From Pogonophryne albipinna (lineage: Eukaryota > Chordata > Actinopteri > Perciformes > Artedidraconidae), in NCBI GenBank assembly GCA_028583405.1, contig CM053252.1, forward strand, positions 37,979,240-38,043,239: a DNA stretch of 64,000 bases, given 5' to 3'. A model generated the notes under the pieces. It was not told the DNA's origin, made no database searches, and was given only the letters and a program-made list of their open reading frames with translations. This document shows positions 32,839-45,446 of the stretch, one piece after another (the stretch's first letter is position 1; the number at the start of each line of letters is the position of its first letter). Position numbers and translations under genes: made by a program.

Positions 32839-33495
32839 TCAGACATAGTCCCTCCTATCGTAACCACTTGGGGCCAGAGACCTCGGCTGGGAGTACATCA
32901 CCTTTGATGGAGGCCCGTACCTTTTCTCAGGTTGTTGGGGGCAACTGGAGCAGAGGATCCCCCCTCCGATGAGCAGGAACGCGGCAGCAGCCCAGCCCAG
33001 GTACAGAGCCCCCCCTATCTCCCTCTTCTGGGACTCAGGTATGATTGGACTGTAGAACTCCATGATGATGGAATTGGCTGACCAGGACACAGGGATCAGC
33101 TGGGTCAGAGAGGCCAGGATGAAGGCCACCCCGGCAGCTATCATCACCCGAGCCTTGGCTGACTCGTCATCCACACAGTTGGTGCATTTTGCCCCCATAA
33201 TGGCCACCATGATTCCCACAATGCCCAGCATGATGGAGATGATAGTAAGAGCGCGGGCGGCCTGGAGGTCTGCAGTGAGAGCCAACATGGAGTCGTGGAT
33301 TTTACACTGCATCTGACCTGTGCTCTGGACCACGCAGTTCATCCAGATGCCTTCCCAAGTGGTCTGCGCTGTGACGATGTTCACCCCGATGAATGCTGAC
33401 ACTCTCCACATGGGCAGGGCGCAGGACACAATGGCTGATATCCATCCCAGGACAGCTAGACCCACTCCAAGTATCTCCAGTCCCACTGAAGGCAT
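32839..33495 (-). CDS. claudin-3/4-like tight-junction protein (B)
   Basis: A 218-residue four-pass claudin. TM1 about 8-28; first loop W30...GIW(49-51)...C54...C64, with isoleucine in place of the usual leucine in GLW; TM2 about 80-102; TM3 about 117-139; second loop with [11 protein letters not shown]4 about 162-184; C-terminal RRDYV, the PDZ ligand. Start [10 protein letters not shown] is the normal claudin start. Uninterrupted single coding exon. Lies head-to-tail with A (2.1 kb apart) and C (5.3 kb apart), so the three are probably tandem duplicates. Confidence 0.95.
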   Translation of the reverse strand: MPSVGLEILGVGLAVLGWISAIVSCALPMWRVSAFIGVNIVTAQTTWEGIWMNCVVQSTGQMQCKIHDSMLALTADLQAARALTIISIMLGIVGIMVAIMGAKCTNCVDDESAKARVMIAAGVAFILASLTQLIPVSWSANSIIMEFYSPIIPESQKREIGGALYLGWAAAAFLLIGGGILCSSCPQQPEKRYGPPSKVMYSQPRSLAPSGYDRRDYV

Positions 33496-33588
33496 GTCGT
33501 GAATCTTTGAGTCAAAGTGAGCAGAAGTCTTCTCTACGTCAGTATTTCAGAGGTGGACGAAGTGAGTTTTCTGTGGAGTTCTGATTGC

Positions 33589-33597
33589 TCATATAAG
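33589..33597 (-). promoter_or_regulatory. TATA-like box, claudin B
   Basis: TTATATGAG on the minus strand, about 95 bp upstream of the claudin B start codon. Position fits a short 5' UTR. Weaker than the TATAAA of its two neighbours. Confidence 0.4.
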
Positions 33598-33996
33598 CAG
33601 ATTTCTTTAGCACAGAGGGTGGAGTCACCTGGTTATTGGCCGGAGGGGAATTCAAATCGCCTTCAGTCCCACCTCGCCTCGACGTACAAAAACCCAGCCT
33701 TGGCATGTAAACGGCCTCAGTTTAATCATTCAACTTCCTCTCCCCCGGTAGCTCCCACATCTATTTGGGTGAGGGAGAGTAAACAGAGAGCCTGTATCTC
33801 AGGTCTGGAGTAGTTAACGGATAACAGCCTGTAAATAATGGTGGATGAATGATTGAAAGTGGAAGACACAATTTCAACTCCCACAGGTTTCTCATTGCAC
33901 TCTTCTCTGAAAGATCCTCAGGCAGTTGTTTAGCGCAAATATAATGATTTGTTTTAGGGGTTTTGTTAGTAAGCAGCTAAGGGATTGTTGTTATTA
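33598..33996. other. claudin B upstream region
   Basis: No gene or repeat recognised. It is presumably regulatory sequence for claudin B. Confidence 0.3.
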
Positions 33997-34319
33997 GATG
34001 TACTCAAAGGTGGGAAAAGTACTCAGATCTTGTATTAAGTAAAAGTAGAAGTGGTAGAGTGTAATACTCTGTTACAGTAAAAGTCCTGCATTCAAAATGT
34101 TACTCAAGTAAAAGTACAAAAGTATTGGCATCAAAATATACTTAAAGTACCAAAAGTAAAAGTAGTCATTGTGCAGATTGGTCCATTTCAGAATAATATA
34201 TATGATATGTTTTATAATTGCATTAGTGTTATCAAAGCTGGTAAAGGTGCAGCTAGTTTGAATGACTTTGTATACTGCAGGGTATCTCACTAGATGTTCC
34301 TGGAATCTAGCTATTCAGT

Positions 34320-34586
34320 TCAACCCGGTATCACGGCAAGACGTGAAAATGTGACGATTTACCACGCTGGGAGACGTGAAGATGTTACGATTTCGTCCCT
34401 TCAAATGTGACAGTTACACTATTGTTAACATGACCCACCAGTGCAGAAATACCCGGATGTTGGCAAGCCTCTATCACAACTTTTGGTTCACTATAACACA
34501 CATTTTTGTGGAGAATACGACAATTTTTTCAGTTCCCAGCGTGGTAAATCGTCACATTTTCACGTCTTGCCGTGATACTGGGTTGA
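34320..34586. mobile_element. foldback MITE with ~50-bp TIR
   Basis: 267 bp. Arms begin TCAACCCGGTATCACGGCAA and are complementary for about 50 bp to the right end (one mismatch in the first 20 bp). A 6-bp duplication TTCAGT flanks it (34314-34319, 34587-34592). Non-coding. Confidence 0.88.
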
Positions 34587-34854
34587 TTCAGTCAGCATAA
34601 ACACAAACTTCAAATAACTCCAGGAGAACGGGATTCTGAATTGAAGGTTACTTGAAGCTCTTTAATATTCTTATATTCTTTTTTGTAAAACTGTATCACA
34701 CAAGAAAAATACATTTATGAGACAAGTAGCCTACTCAAGTATGTTACATGACGAGTATACAGAAACACAACCTAAAGAACCATGCTATGCTAATGCTAGA
34801 CTATAAGACAGTTTTTATAGGTGAAGAGGAAACAAGAGTTTAGCAAAAATTATA

Positions 34855-34930
34855 ACGGTGCTAAGCTAACAACGAGCTAATATGCTAACAGTGCTAAGTT
34901 AACGACAAGCTAATATGCTAACAGATTAAT
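34855..34930. repeat. short tandem duplication
   Basis: Two copies of a ~33-bp unit containing CTAATATGCTAACAGTGCTA. Confidence 0.6.
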
Positions 34931-35363
34931 AGTATTACGTTGTCATTGACATGAGGCGTTAGCTTAGGCCTAGTGGTGCAGATGCAGTTTAACATCACCT
35001 ATTAAAGGTATGAAATACACAATCAAACGATGAAATAAACACTGTTCTACATTAATATAGTTTCAACTAACATATTTACTTACAGACAATGTGCTTAACA
35101 AGTCTCCAGAAGATGCTTGTGAATTTACTCCAGGTGTAACTAAAGTCTGATTTAAGAGTTGATTATATTTCACATCATTCATCCAAATTTGAAAAGTAAC
35201 TAATGGTATTACATAAATGTAGTTGAGTAAAAGTACATGATTTACCTCTGATTTGTAATACAAAAACACTAAAAATGTAAATACTCAAGTAAAGCACAAG
35301 AACCTCAAAATTGTACTTAAGTACGGTAGGCTACTTGAGTAAATGTACTTAGTTACTTTACAT

Positions 35364-35550
35364 TACATGTTACTTGTTAGACGCTTTTATCCAAAGCGAC
35401 TTACATACTCAATACTGTGGACAATCCCCACAGGAGCAATTTGGGGTGACGTGTCTCAGGGACACAACGACATGCTGACTGCAGTGGGGTTTGAACCTGT
35501 GCTCCCCTGATCTGAACACCAACGCACTAGCCACTGCGCCACACGCCTCC
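35364..35550 (-). mobile_element. tRNA-derived SINE with L2-type tail
   Basis: 187 bp on the minus strand. The 5' part has polymerase III promoter boxes: A box TGGCGCAGTGGC near 35540 and B box GGTTCAAACCC near 35495. The 3' part reads AAGTCGCTTTGGATAAAAGC, the same tail as the L2 LINE ending at 11487. Perfect 11-bp target duplications TTACTTTACAT at 35353-35363 and 35551-35561. Not a tRNA gene: no cloverleaf beyond the two boxes. Confidence 0.9.
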
Positions 35551-35574
35551 TTACTTTACATCACTGGATGTACT

Positions 35575-37285
<1,711 letters not shown>

Positions 37286-37293
37286 TTTGTAAG

Positions 37294-37846
37294 CAAAGGT
37301 GGGAGAAGTACTCAGATCTTGTACTTGAGTAAAAGTAGAAGTACCAGAGTGTAGGAATACTCTGTTAGAAGTCAAAGTCCTGCAATCGAAAAGTTACTCA
37401 AGTAAAAGTACATAATAATTAGTATCAAAACATACTTAAAGTACCAAAAGTAAAAGTAGTCGTTGTGCAGATTGGTCCATTTCAGAATAATATATATGAT
37501 ATGTTTTATAATGATTGATCATGAAAGTGTTCTCAAAGCTGGTAAAGGTGCAGCTAGTCTGAATGACTTTGTAGACTGCAGGGTAGCTGGTGGATTTACT
37601 CCAGGTGGAACTAAAGTCTGATTTAACACTTGGTTAGATTTCACATCATTCATCCACATCTGTGAAGTAACTAAAGGTATTACATATCTGTAGGTGAGTA
37701 AAAGTACATGATTTCCCTTTGAACTGTAGTGGAGTAGAAGTACACAGTAGCATAGAATGGAAATAATTAAGTAAAGTACAAGTATCTCAGAAGTGTACTT
37801 AGGTACAGTACTTGAGTAAATCTACTTGACTTACTTTACACCAATG
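37294..37846. mobile_element. hAT MITE (AAGTACTCAGATC family), copy 2
   Basis: 553 bp uninterrupted copy of the family at 34005-35566, flanked by TTTGTAAG (37286-37293) and TTTGTAGG (37847-37854), 7 of 8 identical. Confidence 0.88.
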
Positions 37847-38763
37847 TTTGTAGGGAATTGATTATGACTCTAAATGCTTTGTGACACCTCAGATGTGACA
37901 GTGGGCCTGCTGAGGTGTTTCCATCTTTCTCCAAATCCAACTGTTGCATTATTATTCCTACAGAACATGCTTTTGTTTTGTCTTCTTTTTTGTTTCAGGT
38001 GACTCTTTGAAAATGTAGAAACACTTTCATTACAGTGAGTCCCACCCGTGGTAAACAGTTGGAACCCCTCGGATCAATGGGGTCTTTGTGGCTCAGACTC
38101 GGTTACAGTGGAGGTTACCTCCCCTTGCAGAGGGAGACTTTTATCTCTGACTCAGTTTCACCTGTGAATGGAGAACAGGCTACAATGGAAGGGAAGCATA
38201 AGGTGCTCCTATGAAACAAGCCACCCATTGTGTCTGTCCTCCATCTACATTGAAATAAAATACCTAATTTCAGCGTGCACCTCTTATTGGTCAGACTCGG
38301 CTGAACTCAGCTGGCACCTGCCCCTGTCTTTGTATAGTAAGAAGTTGTGCATAGTTGCTATGTTACACTTAATTTGAGCATTGAATTCTGACTTGGCATG
38401 AAAGCACAGGGTTATAAATGGAATCTCCACTGCGAAGAAGGCTTTAGTAAATTCTTGTAAATTCTCTCTTCTTTAATTAGTTGTAATTTAGATAAACATG
38501 TACATTTAAAATCAGACATCATCATAATCTTAGAAAAATAACCACTAAAATGAATAAATATTTGAAATAAAATATTAAAAGCAATTTAAGATGCCCACCT
38601 CTACAGTAAAAAAAAATAAAATCTAAAACACATATAAAACATGTTTTATAGCATCAGTGGTTCGTACTTAATGCCAAAGCCCATGATAGCATTAACATCC
38701 GTCTGCTGTGGACAAATAGGCTAACACGAGTCATCTTATGTTCATCTGCGACATGTCACACGT

Positions 38764-39423
38764 TCATACATAGTCTCTTCTGGGGTATCCATTGACGGAC
38801 ATAGTCTTGACAGCTGAGTAGTCCACCCGATGGGGCATGGAGCCACCAACAGTCGCTGCTGGAGCTGGGCAGGAGCAGCAGAGCAGGGCTCCCCCCAGGA
38901 TGAGGAGGCAGGAGGAAGCCCAGCCAAAGTACAGAGCATTACCAAACTCCCTCTTCCCCGTCTCCTCCAGCATGGGGTCGTAGAAGCCCATCACGATGGC
39001 GTTGGCTGTCCAGGACACGGCCACCAGCAGCAACAGCCCCGCCACCACGAAGGTCACTCCAGCAGCCACCATGAGCCGCGGTTTGCTGCTCACGTCCCGG
39101 CTGCAGTTGGTGCACTTGGCCCCAGCCACCGACAGGCCGATGCCCACTATAGACAGCACCATGGAGACAATGACCAAGGCACGAGCTGCCTGCAGGTCCA
39201 CCGGTAGCCCCAGCATGGATTCGTGCACCCTGCAGTGCATCTGTCCCGTGCTCTGCACTGAACAGTTCATCCACAAGCCCTCCCAGATCACCTGAGAGAT
39301 GACAATGTTCTGCCCGATGAAGGCAGCGACCCGCCACATGGGCAGGCCGCAGGTCACCATCACCCCCAGCCAGCCGGCCACGGCCAGGATCATCCCGAGG
39401 ATCTCCAGGCCTGCAGAGTACAT
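38764..39423 (-). CDS. claudin-3/4-like tight-junction protein (C)
   Basis: A 219-residue four-pass claudin. W30...GLW(49-51)...C54...C64 in the first loop; second loop FYDPMLEETG; CCSC after TM4; C-terminal RRDYV. It is the most divergent of the three in loop 1 and the cytoplasmic tail (for example NCSVQSTGQMHCRVHESM where A and B have [10 protein letters not shown]). Start MYSAGLEILG is the normal claudin start. Single coding exon, no stops, GC-rich. Some longer overlapping ORFs in other frames (38830-39562) are shadows of this gene. Confidence 0.95.
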   Translation of the reverse strand: MYSAGLEILGMILAVAGWLGVMVTCGLPMWRVAAFIGQNIVISQVIWEGLWMNCSVQSTGQMHCRVHESMLGLPVDLQAARALVIVSMVLSIVGIGLSVAGAKCTNCSRDVSSKPRLMVAAGVTFVVAGLLLLVAVSWTANAIVMGFYDPMLEETGKREFGNALYFGWASSCLLILGGALLCCSCPAPAATVGGSMPHRVDYSAVKTMSVNGYPRRDYV

Positions 39424-39610
39424 GGTTGGAGCTGGGGATGAAGAAGGAGCGGAAAAATACTCTCTTCCAGGGCTCGGTGGGATAGAAGGCCCTCTGTGTC
39501 CGCTGGCTCAACCCTCCTGAGGTGAAGGCGATATCGGATCCCGTTGGCTCAAGGTCCTGCATAAGACTTTTAGTGAGAGAGAAAGGGAGAGGGAGAAACA
39601 GATTCTACCT

Positions 39611-39618
39611 TCTTTATA
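39611..39618 (-). promoter_or_regulatory. TATA box, claudin C
   Basis: TATAAAGA on the minus strand, about 190 bp upstream of the claudin C ATG. The distance implies a 5' UTR of about 160 nt, possibly with an intron. Confidence 0.5.
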
Positions 39619-39619
39619 C

Positions 39620-41879
39620 AGCTTAGACGAGTGAAGGTGGAGTCAGCTTAAGGTGGCATCGTGTTTACCTTCGAACTGGGCTTCCAAATGCGAAAACGTG
39701 ATTATCTTTCAGTGTGATTTGGGGTCACGTGGAAAACCATCAGGATTCTTTCTGAATACCCATTGTCTTTACAAGTGTATGCAGTCTCAGAAATCAATAA
39801 CATATTTATTATATATAGAATCTACAGACGAGTGTTGTACATTTACAGAACAAATATTTCCAAAACCATTTATACAGTTCTGATAATGTTATATATAAAG
39901 ATGCTTATACCAGTGTTCCTTTTACATTTCTTGAATATAAGAGTATGTATCTGAGTATGTGACGTGCGACAACCTTGAAGGAAATGGCTGAATCACAATC
40001 TGAATGAGATCTTTGTGCCAGAAGAAAGAGTAACAATGACGGGCCTTGTCTTTTTTACTGGTCAGCCACATAATCCCTCCAGAGGGAAAAAAGGGACTAG
40101 ATTTAAACGTACAGGCCACATAGTCATTGGACAGGTGTGCGTTTCTTCAAATGGAGTATATATGGTTAAATATTTATGAATACAAACCAAATGCACTTCC
40201 AATATCAGGCTGGTAGTGTATAACCTGATAGAGCAGCAGGTAATATACTTTTTAATCTTTATGGGCTTTACCATTGCAGACGTTAAACCATAAATAATAT
40301 CCCAGGACCTGGTGGAAGGTCATCACTCTAACTAATCCTTGTAGTTTGTATCACCTTTGTATAGCATCCTTTTAAGGGGATTATCAATTGACAGAGAGCA
40401 TATTCAGTTTTTAGGGTTAGGTTGAAGGGTTAGGGTTAAAGTAAGACAACACAATTAATCAAATAGTGCATATTCCCTTGATCTAACATTTATTTTTGAT
40501 AACTTATAACTGTTCTTAACAAAAGAGGCAACAAATCTTAACAAAAAAGGTCCAGAAATGTCCAGTTCATGGAATAAAAGAAAGAGCATTACACCCTTTC
40601 CACCAACAAATCTATCCATGAAAACTCTGACATACGCCAAAGTTTTCTCATTCATTTGCACTTTTTGTAAGGTAAGAACAGAATGTACGTAAACTCCAGA
40701 GCATATTTGCACATTTGAGTACAGAAAATGTATTTCAATTTTAATCAATGTTGACCCTTTTAAACCAAAATAACTCTACAGTAACACATCACCACTGACC
40801 AAGTAATAGCATACCATTCATCTAAATATTAAGCTCTTTTGGGGTTCACTTACTCTGTGTACCTCCTCTTAAGAACTCTTTAGGTTGTTTTTGGCCATCC
40901 TTGACTTAATTATCTCTTTTCAGTTTCTGTGTACTCACAGCCCTGCAGTCTCGTCCATTTTATGGTGACTGGCAGTGTGTTTACCTGCTATTCAAGATTG
41001 ACAGGCACATGCTTTCAATTTACGAGGACAATGCAATTAATCAATAAGTGAACACAAGAACGAAAAACTCTTAAAGAACATTTCAAAGTAGACTTTTCTG
41101 AGGACCCTTCTCAAGATATGGATGAATGACGCCCATTGTCTTTTTATTTATTTACAAATTGTATCATAGCTGTTCTGCCTTTATGTGAGTATTGTCATGT
41201 TGAACACTTAATGAATCAAAGACTACCCCAACAGGTAGGCCTATTCTCTCGGACATCTAGAATATCATGTTGTTTGATGGACAACAGGGCTGTTGAGGTC
41301 AGCTGATAGATGAGCTCTGTCATTACAGGCTTTCTTGTAATTACCAGAGGTCAGCGGGGGTCAGCGGTTAGGATGAGTGTCTCTGTTATCTTGTGGTTAA
41401 CCCCCTCCACAAACACACATGTACACACAAACTCACCCTCACATTCTCACACACAGACGGAGAGATTAGATTGAACTTTACTGTCATTGGACAGAGTACC
41501 GGGTCAACAACATGTAGGTAGCATCTAACCAGTGCAAAAGAAACCATCAAATGCAGTGTAATGTATAGGTATATGTGTACGTAATGAAAGTATATACATA
41601 TGACAAATATAAAAAAATTATTTAACGTCTGAACATTATATTTTAGTATAAACACTATGAAGAGTAGTATATATATTGAATCCAAGACATGTTTTACTAT
41701 AAAATGATGCAGCAGTGCACTCTGGGATAGACATAGACTTAACGTATTCATTAGAACAGACTGTGATTGTTTATGTGAAATATACTGTAAGTGTGTGTTT
41801 TTTACAGGCAGGGGGAGCCACTCTTTCTCCTTGTTCAGTTCACTTTGTTACCAATCTGTACAGAACAAGGGTTAACTCC

Positions 41880-41913
<34 letters not shown>

Positions 41914-44378
41914 ACCCAAAAAACAGGTTGGCGGAGTCTGTAACATTTTTCAAACCTCTTGTTTTAAATTCTTTATCTGAGAGCTCTTCCTGATTTGACA
42001 TTACCTATTATTTGTATATTTTTGTTTCTGCCTGGTTTTTAATTCTTGAATGAGTTTTGATTCGTTTTTTCTTAAGATTCTGTAATGTCCTTATGATGTA
42101 TTGATTTCATTTGACTTGCATGAAGCTTTTAACTGTATTTTGAGTTTTGAAAGTCTGTCTAAAAATCTCTATAATGATTATCAAATCAGAAAAGATCAAT
42201 AATGATCAGGGTTGTTTTCTCCTTTTGGTTTTGATTTTCAATATTAGGGAGTTCATCAAGGAGCAGATCATTAAAAATCATGAAACCTTTAGCATAAGAA
42301 CACATTTCAACTATGTGGATTACCAGATGAAACCAGACAAAACCAGTCACAGCATGAATTACAAAACAGACGTGATTAGTGGATTGATGGTGGATCAAAA
42401 GTGCTGTTTTACAAAATGCATCTAAATACATTATGCAAATACACTATAAGTGTTTAAATCATGGGTGAAATCTAAAATAATCAGCACAATACCAATACAA
42501 CTGATACAAAAAGCTGCTCCATTCTGGCAGGATTATTGCAGTGCATGCCTCATCATGTTAAACCCTGTAATACAAAACAACATGCGTGCATTGCAGGCTG
42601 ATAACATTCACACTTCCCTTTTGGTTGGGATCCTGATATCTTACTTAATATAACACAACCACTCTGATGTACTTGGTTTAGTCTTGTCCTGACTATTGCA
42701 ATCATCTTTGCACTTGTTTTTTTCATTAAGATTCTCTCGACTATTGCAAAACAAAGACTTTTAACCAACACACAGAATATTACGGCTGTATCACATCGTT
42801 GATATTAACTGTAATATTTGACATTTTAATCTTTCTATTAGGCTTCAGGTTTCTTGATTTGCTTGTAAAGGTCTTTTTCATGTAAGACCTAAGTTAAGTT
42901 TAAAATGTATTTTATTGTTTTCATCCTTTTTGTTCTCTAATGTGTGAAATGTTTGTGACTTTTTGATTCAGATGCAGTACAAATAAACACAAGGGAAAAC
43001 AAATACTGATTGTGTTTTGTAGGCAACAGAACAATGTGACCTTAGAAAAGAAGAAACAAAGATCTTTAGAATCAAAAATTATTTCATTGGAAACCTGCCT
43101 TTCATTCAGCATGTTCAGGCCGTAGCCAATATCCACCAACAATGAAACACATGAGCACATACTAAGAGTTTAAAACATCAGAAATAAAGTGTGAACCGAC
43201 AGAACATGCTCCGTTTTAGTTTAATACACACAGTTAAGCTCACACACACCATTTTATGAACATATACAACAAATGAAGATCATAAAGCAGATTCAGGCAG
43301 TATTCACATTCACACTTAAAGTAGCCTACAGAACAGTACAGCTCTAAGAGAAGAGATAACATCTGATCCTTTACAACAAACACTATATGCTCTTTTTAAG
43401 TTTTTTACTAACACTGTAGTCCTGATAGTAATCCTCATTTTTTTTTAATGTAACAGTAATCTGATTCCTTTTCAAATATAAATGTAAGAGAATACATTCA
43501 CCTTTCTTTTTAACCCTGATTGCATCATCGCGTTACATGTAACCCGTTACCTCCCGATCCTGCTTGTGTGTCTTTTTTTATGTGTAACGATGTGAATCAG
43601 TGTTATTTCTGTTATTGAAATATAGTTGAAAAGTACAAATGGGGACGCCATTCAAATAATGAAATGCAGTAGCAGACGAGGATCTGAATAAACATATACA
43701 TCAGATCTAATGCACATACATGTGGCTTGGTGGATGCACAACATTAATCTCTTAGTGACAGGCTATGTTGTGCCCTTTTTATCCACACCAGACATGGCCA
43801 TCATTTAGGGAGTTCACTCATTTGTTTTCTACAGGTGCAGCCGCTCGATAAGAAATAAACATGTATCCACTCGCAGAGCACCTTGCGGAACATTCACCTG
43901 TCATGGGAACGGGAGCGAGTCGGACCGGTTTCCATCAGCTGGTGTCAACTGTGGGTTGTTGTTCCTCCACAGTAAGCTTTGATAAATACAAAGTATTTGT
44001 GAGCAATTCTGTATTCAATCCACAACTTTTTATTTCTTTACATTTTGTTTGCCATTGTTCGTTTTTACCACTGATGTGTTTGTGCACTCTTCAAAAGAGC
44101 ACAGTTCCTTTTCAAAACCACATGTATTAGGAACGTACTGAATCATTTCAAAATAAGGAAGCAAAAGTGGTTTCTGTTTTTTTTCAAATCCAACAATGCT
44201 TTAATCCCTTCCAGTGAACTACTGAAAATTAACCTCACACACACGCAACTGAAAATTAACCTCACACACACACTACTGAAAATAAACCTCACACATACGC
44301 AACTGAAAACATTTTACTGAAAGGTTCACAGTAGGGAATGTGCATGTGTTTCACTTATGTGTGTGAGGGGGATTCTTG
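39620..44378. other. intergenic, repeats only
   Basis: No exon recognised in 4.7 kb. Contents: a LINE-type 3' tail, minus strand, about 41461-41600 (contains GATTAGATTGAACTTTACTG, the inverse of 51400-51460); a run of 30 C at 41884-41913; an end of an unclassified MITE near 43449-43560 (ACATGTAACCCGTTACCTCC); and three tandem ~29-bp units at 44222-44310 (ACTGAAAATTAACCTCACAC). Confidence 0.45.
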
Positions 44379-44386
44379 CTGTAACG

Positions 44387-45438
44387 CAGTGGTTCTCAAA
44401 GTGTGGGGCGCAGAGGCATGACAGGGGGGGCGCGAGAGACCAGGGGGAAAAATGGTTATTAATCTTTTTTTAAAAGATTAAAAAAAAAAAAAAATCATAT
44501 TTTGAAAAATTATTGATTGAAAATAATATGATACAGTACTATTACGTCTGGGTCTCTGTGTCTCATTAAAGCTCGGCTCTGTGTGTGTGTGGAACGAGCC
44601 ATTTTGTGTGTGTGCGCGCGAGAGAGAGAGAGTGCACCGGTACCGGAGATCGTTGATGTTAGCTTCTGGTGCTAGCGAGCTACGCTAACGGATATAAGGA
44701 GTTTTTTCAACAACAAGTTGGAGGAGAGTCCTCTCCTGTCAGACTGAGAGACTCGGTGAGCTAAAGGACTCTCTCAGTGTTATCTCAGTGGGTCTCAAAC
44801 GTTTTGGTCACCATTAATGTAAACAATTATTTCCGAGGCACACGTTTATATGATCATTATAGTTATACAAAAATAAGAGAATCAATTAAAAACAGGTATG
44901 AAATACTATATGACATTAAAACAAGAATAAAGTTTAAAAGGGGAGTGATTTGTAAAATATCCATAAAGAAATAGTAAATCTGTTTACAGTTCTGTGTTGA
45001 GAGATGTATCCATATATCTCTTCATTTTGCTCTCAAAGTGCACCAGATTGATGCATTTAACTTCAATATTTAAAAATCTTCCCGGGGGAGCTTGCCCCCG
45101 GACCCCCCTATGTGAGGTGCACACACCACCTATAAAAATAGCATTTTACCCCTGCTTACACCTATATGCCGTGAGCTGATTATCGAGCCTTCATTGTAAC
45201 TGTCACACTGTGTATATGCGTGGAGATTGTTGCAGTAGAACATTCCACTGTAGCGACCGGTACATTAATGGGAAACCCTAAATGTTTGAGCACCCTCTAT
45301 GAAACGTCAAACTACCCCACAGTACCCCCAAAATAAATCTCTGCCGCCGCCACTGAGCCTGACTATTTGTGTTGGGGGGGCCCGACTTTTTTTTTTCTCC
45401 AAAGGGGGGGCCTGACAGAAAAAGTTTGAGAACCACTG
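44387..45438. mobile_element. hAT-Charlie-type element
   Basis: 1052 bp with ends CAGTGGTTCTCAAAGTGTGG / GTTTGAGAACCACTG and perfect 8-bp duplications CTGTAACG (44379-44386, 45439-45446). The interior 44620-45100 is similar to 28255-28900. No transposase ORF. Confidence 0.93.
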
Positions 45439-45446
45439 CTGTAACG

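Larger units (their letters stand above)
34005..35566. mobile_element. hAT MITE (AAGTACTCAGATC family), copy 1, interrupted
   Basis: Starts CAAAGGTGGGAAAAGTACTC and ends TTACTTTACATCACTG, with perfect 8-bp duplications GATGTACT (33997-34004, 35567-35574). The interior is rich in AGTAAAAGTA units. A copy without insertions lies at 37294-37846 (about 550 bp). This copy is enlarged by the hairpin MITE 34320-34586 with adjoining sequence to about 35105 and by a SINE at 35364-35550. Confidence 0.9.

Noticed and set aside
35485..35550. tRNA gene
   Set aside because: A and B boxes are present but the rest does not fold as a tRNA and continues into an L2-type tail with target duplications, so it is a SINE.
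38830..39562. Long ORFs overlapping claudin C in other frames
   Set aside because: Shadows of a GC-rich gene; no family resemblance, while the claudin frame has all signature residues.
43861..44130. Plus-strand ORF MYPLAEHLAEHSPV
   Set aside because: A donor-like site lies within it, but no partner exon or family was recognised.
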